From assembly GCA_029857925.1 (NCBI GenBank), contig JAOUGF010000036.1:1-10392 (forward strand): 10,392 nucleotides of DNA, written 5' to 3'. The notes beneath the pieces were generated by a model. That model had not been told where the DNA came from and ran no database searches. It worked only from the letters and a program-made list of their open reading frames with translations. The position numbers and the translations under genes are program-made. Positions within the stretch are counted from its first letter, which is position 1. Each line of letters starts with the position of its first letter. Source of the stretch: Gammaproteobacteria bacterium (GTDB lineage Bacteria; Pseudomonadota; Gammaproteobacteria; S012-40). Shown here in pieces: positions 5,069 to 10,392 of this stretch.

Positions 5069-6874
5069 ATGGTCAGTCGTCGTCGTGAACTCCCGCAGAC
5101 GCGCCCTGGTGATTGGCGCGCAATTAAAGAGCTCATTCCTTATTTCAAAGAGTTTAAGGTGCGCGTGGCGGTCGCGATGATGTTATTGGTCGCCGCCAAG
5201 ATTGCCAACGTCTCCGTGCCCCTGGTGCTCAAAGACGTGGTTGACCAATTGGACGCCACACGCAATCCTGTACTGGTGCTGCCATTGGCCTTGTTGATCG
5301 GCTATGGATTGTTGCGCCTCAGCGCCTCGCTCTTCGGTGAGTTACGCGACGTGGTGTTTTCCAAGGTCACCCAACGCGCGATCCGGCGTGTCGCGGTGCG
5401 GGTGTTTAGACACCTGCACTCGCTTGCGTTACGCTTTCACCTTGAACGTCAGACCGGCGGGGTATCGCGTGACATCGAGCGCGGCACGCGCGGCGTCGTG
5501 TTTTTAATGAATTTTACGTTATTCAATATTTTGCCGACGTTGGCGGAAATCGGCCTAGTAACGATTATCTTGTTAAACAAATATGAACCGACGTTTGCAT
5601 TCATCACCTTGGGGACGATCGTCGCGTATATCGCCTATACGCTTTACGTCACCGAATGGCGCATGAGTCATCGTCGTCAATTGAATGAATTCGATTCCAA
5701 GGCCAATACACGCGCGATCGACAGCTTGTTAAATTACGAGACCGTTAAATATTTCTGTAACGAAGATTTCGAAGCGGATCGTTACGATGAAAATCTGGCC
5801 AAATTAGAACGCGCCGCAGTGTTGAACCAGACGTCGTTGTCGTTGTTGAATGTCGGTCAGGGCACGATAATCGCGATAGGCGTGGCGGCCTTGATGACAT
5901 TGGCGGCGCAACACGTCGTCGATGGCACGATGACGTTGGGCGATCTGGTGATGGTCAACGCATTCTTGCTGCAACTCTACATGCCGCTGAATTTTTTAGG
6001 GTTCGTTTATCGCGAGATCAAACATTCGTTGGCGGATATGGAACGTATGTTTTCGTTGTTGCGCGAACACACCGAAATCAAAGACAAACCGGATGCGCCG
6101 ACGTTACGCGTGGGGCCGGGTGCGATACGCTTTGAACATGTGGATTTTTCCTATCAGCCCGAACGCCAAATCTTGCACGACGTGAGTTTTGATATCGCGC
6201 CGGGCAAAAAGGTCGCCGTGGTGGGGCCCAGTGGCAGCGGCAAGTCCACGCTCGCGCGTTTATTATTTCGTTTTTACGACGTCAGCGGCGGGCGCATCCT
6301 GATCGACGGCCAGGATATCCGTGACACCGCACAGGCGTCGGTGCGCGCCGTGATCGGCATCGTACCGCAAGACACGGTGTTGTTTAATGACACCATTTAT
6401 TACAATATCGCCTATGCAAAACCCCAGGCGAGCGTCGCGGAAGTGGAGCAGGCGGCGCGTTTGGCGCACATCCACGATTTCATTATTCAGTTGCCGAACA
6501 AATATGAAACCCAGGTCGGCGAGCGTGGCTTAAAACTCTCTGGCGGCGAAAAGCAACGCGTGGCGATCGCGCGCACCATTTTGAAAAATCCAAAAATCAT
6601 GGTGTTTGACGAGGCGACGTCGGCGCTGGATTCAAAATCGGAACAGGCGATCTTGGGCGCGTTGGCGGAGGTCGCCGCGAATCACACGACCTTGGTCATC
6701 GCGCATCGCTTGTCTACGATCGTGGATGCCGATCAAATCTTGGTGTTGGATAAGGGCCGTATCGTAGAACGCGGCACACACCAATCGTTGGTGGCTGCGC
6801 AAGGTGTGTATGCGCAAATGTGGCGTTTGCAACAGGAACAGCGACACCCCGATGCAGAGGCGGAGCCGGTGTAG
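5069..6874 (+). CDS. Atm1/ABCB-type ABC exporter, fused permease and ATPase
   Basis: Half-size ABC exporter of 601 aa that should work as an inner-membrane homodimer. Residues about 25-320 are the transmembrane domain with six helices. The last helix region at about 297-315 reads Q-L-Y-M-P-L-N-F-L-G-F-V-Y-R-E, close to the P-L-N-F-L-G-x-x-Y-R-E pattern of Atm1/HMT1/ABCB6-7 transporters rather than MsbA. The ATPase domain has Walker A G-P-S-G-S-G-K-S-T at 386-394, a Q-loop in V-P-Q-D-T-V-L-F, signature L-S-G-G-E at 490-494, Walker B I-M-V-F-D-E with Asp514/Glu515, and the H-loop His546. All catalytic motifs are intact. Bacterial relatives export glutathione-linked metals or thiol compounds; the substrate here is not shown. 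The start is set by GGAG (5058-5061) 7 nt upstream. Its stop codon touches the ribosome binding site of the phosphorylase gene, so it probably heads that operon. Confidence 0.93.
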   Translation: MVSRRRELPQTRPGDWRAIKELIPYFKEFKVRVAVAMMLLVAAKIANVSVPLVLKDVVDQLDATRNPVLVLPLALLIGYGLLRLSASLFGELRDVVFSKVTQRAIRRVAVRVFRHLHSLALRFHLERQTGGVSRDIERGTRGVVFLMNFTLFNILPTLAEIGLVTIILLNKYEPTFAFITLGTIVAYIAYTLYVTEWRMSHRRQLNEFDSKANTRAIDSLLNYETVKYFCNEDFEADRYDENLAKLERAAVLNQTSLSLLNVGQGTIIAIGVAALMTLAAQHVVDGTMTLGDLVMVNAFLLQLYMPLNFLGFVYREIKHSLADMERMFSLLREHTEIKDKPDAPTLRVGPGAIRFEHVDFSYQPERQILHDVSFDIAPGKKVAVVGPSGSGKSTLARLLFRFYDVSGGRILIDGQDIRDTAQASVRAVIGIVPQDTVLFNDTIYYNIAYAKPQASVAEVEQAARLAHIHDFIIQLPNKYETQVGERGLKLSGGEKQRVAIARTILKNPKIMVFDEATSALDSKSEQAILGALAEVAANHTTLVIAHRLSTIVDADQILVLDKGRIVERGTHQSLVAAQGVYAQMWRLQQEQRHPDAEAEPV

Positions 6875-6878
6875 AGGA
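6874..6878 (+). promoter_or_regulatory. Ribosome binding site of the phosphorylase gene
   Basis: GAGGA overlaps the last base of the exporter stop codon (TAG, 6872-6874) and lies 6 nt before the ATG at 6885. It selects this start over the upstream GTG at 6804, which lies inside the exporter gene. Confidence 0.75.
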
Positions 6879-6884
6879 ACATCA

Positions 6885-8453
6885 ATGTCCAAGACACGCA
6901 AACCAAAATCGACGAATACGCAGGTCGGCGCGTTGCGCCTGTGCCGATTAGGTATTGATACCTACCGCGAGAATGTCGCGTACCTGCATCGTGATTGCGC
7001 GGTGTACCGTGCTGAAGGCTTTCAGGCCTTGTCCAAGGTGGAAATCAGCAATAACGGTCAACGCGTGCTGGCGGTGTTGAATGTCGTTGATGACGCGAAC
7101 ATCGTGGGGCCGGATGAACTCGGGTTATCCGAGCACGCGTTTAAGGTGTTTGGTATCGCGGACGGCAGTTTAGTGCATATCGCGCATGCCGAACCGCCGG
7201 ATTCTATGGATGCGGTACGCCGCAAAATCAACGGCGAACGCCTTAGCTACGCCGATTACTCCGCGATCACACGTGACATCAATGACAGTCGCTATTCCAA
7301 AATGGAAATGGCGGCGTTTTTAGTCGCCTCCGGCCAGACCGGGCTGGATCGCGATGAGGTGTGGCACCTGACGCGCGCGATGCTGGAATCCGGTGATCGC
7401 TTGAACTGGGATGAATCGTTGGTCGTTGACAAACATTGTATCGGTGGACTGCCCGGCAATCGCACGTCCATGTTAGTCGTTCCTATCGTCGCCGCGCATG
7501 GCATGTTGATGCCCAAGACCTCCAGCCGTGCGATCACCTCGCCTGCGGGCACGGCGGATACGATGGAGGTGCTTGCACAAGTAGAATTGGCGCCGGAAAA
7601 ATTGCATCAAATCGTGCGTGAGCATCGCGGGTGTCTGGCGTGGGGCGGCACCGCGCGGTTGGCGCCGGTGGACGATATGTTGATTGCGGTTGAAAGGCCC
7701 CTGGGCATAGATTCGCAAGGCCAAATGATTGCGTCGATTTTGTCAAAAAAACTCGCGGCGGGTTCCAGTCACCTGTTGATAGACATTCCCGTCGGGCCGA
7801 CCGCCAAGGTGCGGCACATGCGTCAGGCATTGAGCTTGCGCAAATTATTTGAATTTGTCGGCGATCGCATGGGCATACACCTCGAATGTATCATCACCGA
7901 CGGGCGGCAACCGATAGGGCGTGGCATCGGCCCCGTATTGGAGGCGCGCGACGTGATGCAGGTGTTGCAAAATCATCCCGACGCGCCTGCCGATTTGCGT
8001 CAGAAGGCGTTGCGTTTGGCGGGTCGAATTATTGAATTCGATCCCGACGTGCGCGGCGGCTACGGTTATGGCATTGCGCGCGACATCTTGGATTCCGGGC
8101 GCGCGTTGTCGAAAATGAATGCGATTATCAACGCACAGGGCGCGCAAAAGGCGCTGACACCGCTAGGCAAATTGAATTTTGAGATACGCGCGCCAACCGC
8201 CGGCGTGGTCGTTTCGATCGACAATTTTTATATGTCGCGGCTCGCGCGCCTGGCGGGTGCGCCCAGCGCCAAAGGTGCGGGCGTCGATTTACTGAAAAAA
8301 TTGGGCGATCCGGTGACGGCGGGCGAGCCACTGTATCGTGTCTATGCGGAATATCCTGCGGATTATCAATTCGCGTTGAGTTATTCGCAACAATCCTTGG
8401 GGTATCATGTCGGCAACGCCGACGAGGTACCCAAGGCCTTCGTGGAGTTTTGA
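6885..8453 (+). CDS. AMP/thymidine phosphorylase family protein
   Basis: Phosphorylase of 522 aa in the long, archaeal-like branch of the thymidine/pyrimidine nucleoside phosphorylase family (archaeal AMP phosphorylases are about 500 aa). The N-terminal ~95 residues form the extra domain absent from E. coli DeoA. The core begins near residue 100 (R-R-K-I-N-G-E-R-L-S). Phosphate-binding motifs are clear: K-H-C-I-G-G-L-P-G-N-R-T-S at 183-195, and S-S-R-A-I-T-S-P-A-G-T-A-D at 213-225, the latter typical of AMP phosphorylase. The C-terminal barrel-like domain has A-P-T-A-G-V-V and the G-A-G-V-D-L-L-K-K-L-G-D-P-V segment. By family, it would cleave a nucleoside monophosphate with phosphate to a base and ribose 1,5-bisphosphate, or act on nucleosides; sequence alone does not decide. 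It overlaps no gene but is followed after 2 bp by a PRPP-synthetase-like gene, suggesting a ribose-phosphate salvage role. Annotation pipelines often call this family putative thymidine phosphorylase. Confidence 0.9.
   Translation: MSKTRKPKSTNTQVGALRLCRLGIDTYRENVAYLHRDCAVYRAEGFQALSKVEISNNGQRVLAVLNVVDDANIVGPDELGLSEHAFKVFGIADGSLVHIAHAEPPDSMDAVRRKINGERLSYADYSAITRDINDSRYSKMEMAAFLVASGQTGLDRDEVWHLTRAMLESGDRLNWDESLVVDKHCIGGLPGNRTSMLVVPIVAAHGMLMPKTSSRAITSPAGTADTMEVLAQVELAPEKLHQIVREHRGCLAWGGTARLAPVDDMLIAVERPLGIDSQGQMIASILSKKLAAGSSHLLIDIPVGPTAKVRHMRQALSLRKLFEFVGDRMGIHLECIITDGRQPIGRGIGPVLEARDVMQVLQNHPDAPADLRQKALRLAGRIIEFDPDVRGGYGYGIARDILDSGRALSKMNAIINAQGAQKALTPLGKLNFEIRAPTAGVVVSIDNFYMSRLARLAGAPSAKGAGVDLLKKLGDPVTAGEPLYRVYAEYPADYQFALSYSQQSLGYHVGNADEVPKAFVEF
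8444..8447 (+). promoter_or_regulatory. Ribosome binding site of the PRPP-synthetase-like gene
   Basis: GGAG inside the end of the phosphorylase gene lies 8 nt before the ATG at 8456. It supports this start over a TTG at 8450 that overlaps the phosphorylase stop codon, and implies translational coupling. Confidence 0.65.
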
Positions 8454-8455
8454 CG

Positions 8456-9340
8456 ATGACGGCGCGCGAGATCATGTACTTTTCCGATGAATGCGCCGCC
8501 GCGCAACGTCTGGCCGATACAATGGGCATCGCGTGCCGGTGCATAGAATCGCATCGCTTTCCTGATGACGAATTGCGCGTGCGTATCCCGCTAAACCCTG
8601 CCGCACACGTGATTCTTTATCGTAGCCTTGCACACCCCAACGACAAACTTATTGAATTGCTATTGGTGGTGGAAACCTTGCGTGAAAAAGGTGTGCATGA
8701 ATTGAGTCTAATCGCGCCTTATTTGTGTTATATGCGTCAAGACGCCGAAAATACGCCCGGCGAGGCCGTGAGTCAATCCATTATCGGTCGTTGGTTGGCG
8801 AACTTATTTGATTCCATATACACTATAGATGCGCATCTGCATCGCACACATGAGTTGACCGCAGCGGTGCCCCTGCATCGTGCAGTCAACCTGACTGCGG
8901 CGCAAATTTTAGGCGAGTTTGTGCGTGCGCGTGGTGGTACCCCCTGTTTGCTGGGTCCCGATGAGGAATCGGGGCAGTGGGTACAGCGCATGGCGCAGGC
9001 GGCAAAATTAGATTCCGCGGTCGCCACCAAGGTACGCGAAGGCGATGAGCGTGTTGTCATAACGCTGCCGGAAATGGATTGGCAAGGCCGGGATGTCGTG
9101 TTGGTAGACGATGTCGTGAGCAGCGGCGGCACCTTGGTGACAATATGCGGCATGCTGCGATCGCGCGGGGTGGTCAATATCGATGTCGCGGTGACACATC
9201 CACTATTTGCGCATGATGCGCTGAATAAATTACATCGCGCGGGCGTGCGGCATATTTGGAGTACCGATAGCATCGCGCACCCCACAAATAGCGTATTTTT
9301 AGCCCCTTTGTGGAGTACGGCCCTCAATCAAGTCGTGTGA
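8456..9340 (+). CDS. PRPP-synthetase-like protein (ribose-phosphate diphosphokinase family)
   Basis: Protein of 294 aa with the two-domain phosphoribosyltransferase-like fold of PRPP synthetases, which make PRPP from ribose 5-phosphate and ATP. Visible landmarks: H-R-F-P-D-D-E-L-R-V-R-I (33-44), the N-D-K-L-I-E-L segment, P-Y-L-C-Y-M-R-Q-D at 88-96, D-x-H at 125-127, the catalytic-loop K-V-R at 192-194, and the PRPP-binding loop V-D-D-V-V-S-S-G-G-T with Asp218/Asp219. After RQD the usual basic pair (RQDRR or RQDKR) is replaced by A-E-N, then P-G-E-A-V-S as in archaeal-type enzymes. The length is nearer the archaeal class (about 285 aa) than the bacterial housekeeping Prs (about 315 aa), and the C-terminal allosteric features are not obvious. 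It is probably a paralogue dedicated to the adjacent phosphorylase rather than the main Prs. The main catalytic residues are present, but activity on ribose 5-phosphate or another sugar phosphate cannot be read from sequence. Confidence 0.85.
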   Translation: MTAREIMYFSDECAAAQRLADTMGIACRCIESHRFPDDELRVRIPLNPAAHVILYRSLAHPNDKLIELLLVVETLREKGVHELSLIAPYLCYMRQDAENTPGEAVSQSIIGRWLANLFDSIYTIDAHLHRTHELTAAVPLHRAVNLTAAQILGEFVRARGGTPCLLGPDEESGQWVQRMAQAAKLDSAVATKVREGDERVVITLPEMDWQGRDVVLVDDVVSSGGTLVTICGMLRSRGVVNIDVAVTHPLFAHDALNKLHRAGVRHIWSTDSIAHPTNSVFLAPLWSTALNQVV

Positions 9341-9341
9341 G

Positions 9342-10190
9342 ATGTACATGGATCGCAAGAGTATATTAATTACCGGTTGTTCCAGCGGTATCGGGCTTTG
9401 TGTCGCGGAAGGTCTGGCTGCGCGCGGCTACCGTGTGTTTGCGACGGCACGCCAGCAGCACGATGTCGCGCAGTTGCGCGAACGCGGGCTGCGCGCGTTA
9501 CAATTGGATGTCACCGACAGCGCGATGATACGTGAGGTGGTGGCGCAAGTGGTCTCTGAGACCGGAGGCACGTTGTACGCATTGTTTAACAATGCCGGAT
9601 ACGCCCAGCCAGGGGCGGTGGAAGATCTACAGCGCGCGTGGGTACGTGACAACTTTGAGACCAACGTCTTCGGCCCGTGGGAGCTCACAAATCGCGTGAT
9701 CCCGATTATGCGCAAACAAGGCTATGGCCGTATTATTCAAAACAGTTCGGTGTTGGGCATTATCGCATTGCCGTTTCGCGGTGCCTATAATGCAAGCAAA
9801 TATGCCATTGAAGGCTGGAGTGACACGCTGCGCTTGGAGTTGCACGGCAGCGGCATACATGTAAGCCTGATCGAACCGGGGCCCATCCTAAGCAAGTTTC
9901 GCGCGAACGCATTTGCAATGTACAAAAAAAACGTAGATCCACAATCAAGCTATTTTCGCGAGGTATATTGGGGTATGGAACGACGATTGACAAAAAAAGG
10001 CCCCGCCGCGCCGTTTACACTGCCGCCGGAGGCGGTATTGCAGGCGGTCATTGCCGCGCTTGAAAGCGCAAATCCGCGCCCGCGCTATCGCGTCACGGTG
10101 CCGACCTCTTTGTTCGCGTGGCTAAAGCGTGTATTATCAACGCGCACACTGGATAGACTGTTACGCAAAGTTTCGCGTGATGAAAACTAA
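9342..10190 (+). CDS. Classical short-chain dehydrogenase/reductase, YbbO-like
   Basis: NAD(P)-dependent oxidoreductase of 282 aa with a complete classical SDR active site. The cofactor motif T-G-C-S-S-G-I-G is at 11-18, followed by A-T-A-R-Q at the end of strand 2, where the Arg favours NADP(H). N-N-A-G is at 83-86, and the catalytic tetrad is Asn108, Ser136, Tyr149 and Lys153 (Y-N-A-S-K). The segments G-A-Y-N-A-S-K-Y-A-I-E-G-W-S-D and V-S-L-I-E-P-G-P-I, and the C-terminal P-R-Y-R-V-T-V-P-T-S plus L-K-R-V-L tail, closely resemble E. coli YbbO, reported as an NADP-dependent aldehyde reductase. The C-terminal amphipathic part may touch the membrane. The gene begins 1 bp after the PRPP-synthetase-like stop; an ATG two codons later (9348) is an alternative start with a slightly better placed GAGA. 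It is co-transcribed with the salvage genes, but a functional link is not evident and the substrate is unknown. Confidence 0.9.
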   Translation: MYMDRKSILITGCSSGIGLCVAEGLAARGYRVFATARQQHDVAQLRERGLRALQLDVTDSAMIREVVAQVVSETGGTLYALFNNAGYAQPGAVEDLQRAWVRDNFETNVFGPWELTNRVIPIMRKQGYGRIIQNSSVLGIIALPFRGAYNASKYAIEGWSDTLRLELHGSGIHVSLIEPGPILSKFRANAFAMYKKNVDPQSSYFREVYWGMERRLTKKGPAAPFTLPPEAVLQAVIAALESANPRPRYRVTVPTSLFAWLKRVLSTRTLDRLLRKVSRDEN

Positions 10191-10369
10191 CAAGAATCAC
10201 ACATAGAATACTAAAGTAATCGTTGGAGTTGACGAAAACCTAACTAACGCTTGGTGATTGTCTACAACGTTTTTGGAAAAGATAGGGGCTGTGCTCTAGA
10301 TATAGAAGGTATCGCATCTATACACAGTGGTATCAACTCGTGGTTTGGTAGCGTTTTCTTACGTCATTT
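10191..10369. other. Intergenic leader before the next gene
   Basis: About 180 bp, more AT-rich than the operon before it. No hairpin with a T-run is seen after the dehydrogenase stop codon, so no intrinsic terminator is called. TTGACG (10229-10234) and TTGGAA (10273-10278) look like -35 boxes but neither has a good -10 at 16-18 bp. Nothing else recognisable. Confidence 0.3.
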
Positions 10370-10374
10370 GGAGG
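10370..10374 (+). promoter_or_regulatory. Strong ribosome binding site of the truncated last gene
   Basis: GGAGG lies 5 nt before the ATG at 10380. It is among the best Shine-Dalgarno matches in the window and is the main reason to call a gene start at the edge. Confidence 0.65.
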
Positions 10375-10379
10375 CTTTG

Positions 10380-10392
10380 ATGAAGCGTAGTA
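10380..10392 (+). CDS. Start of a gene cut by the window edge
   Basis: Only M-K-R-S and one further base are visible. The Lys-Arg start would suit a signal peptide or a small basic protein, but nothing can be concluded. The call rests on GGAGG 5 nt upstream. The 189-bp gap from the dehydrogenase gene suggests it may have its own promoter. Confidence 0.5.

Noticed and set aside
6804..6884. N-terminal extension of the phosphorylase from a GTG
   Set aside because: It lies inside the 3' end of the exporter gene. The GAGGA site and the family length support the ATG at 6885.

Overview
This looks like a chromosomal segment of a proteobacterium, most likely a gammaproteobacterium. The evidence is the yajR-type transporter followed by ssb (in many gammaproteobacteria this pair follows uvrA), an SSB ending in the proteobacterial DDDIPF tip, and sigma70-like promoters with GGAG-type ribosome binding sites. 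The genus is not determinable by eye. No rRNA, tRNA, CRISPR array or complete insertion sequence is visible.

Left block (1-2023): a YajR-like major facilitator transporter with a C-terminal cytoplasmic domain, then ssb on the same strand. Middle block (2024-5068): this looks more accessory. A 157-bp MITE-like element with 21-bp imperfect terminal inverted repeats sits after ssb and supplies the last three bases of a convergent gene. That gene encodes a degenerate receiver domain joined to an AraC-type DNA-binding domain. Upstream of it lies a 550-bp stretch without a convincing gene; its middle is GC-rich with several small hairpins and its right part is AT-rich. Then come an unrecognised exported protein with two cysteines, overlapping by 16 bases a TlpA-type thiol oxidoreductase, and a convergent FmdB-type zinc-ribbon gene with a good sigma70 promoter.

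Right block (5069-10190): four tightly packed genes on the plus strand, probably one operon. They encode an Atm1/ABCB-type ABC exporter, a phosphorylase of the AMP/thymidine phosphorylase family (the archaeal-like long form), a PRPP-synthetase-like protein, and a YbbO-like short-chain dehydrogenase. Spacings are 10 bp, 2 bp and 1 bp. The phosphorylase plus PRPP-synthetase-like pair suggests nucleoside monophosphate or ribose-phosphate salvage, but no ribose-1,5-bisphosphate isomerase or RuBisCO is in the window, so the fate of the product is open. The window ends with the first codons of another plus-strand gene behind a strong ribosome binding site.

The most interesting items are the phosphorylase/PRPP-synthetase-like operon, the two-cysteine protein coupled to TlpA, the MITE-like element, and the structured intergenic region. 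All functions are inferred from sequence by eye; no database search was possible.
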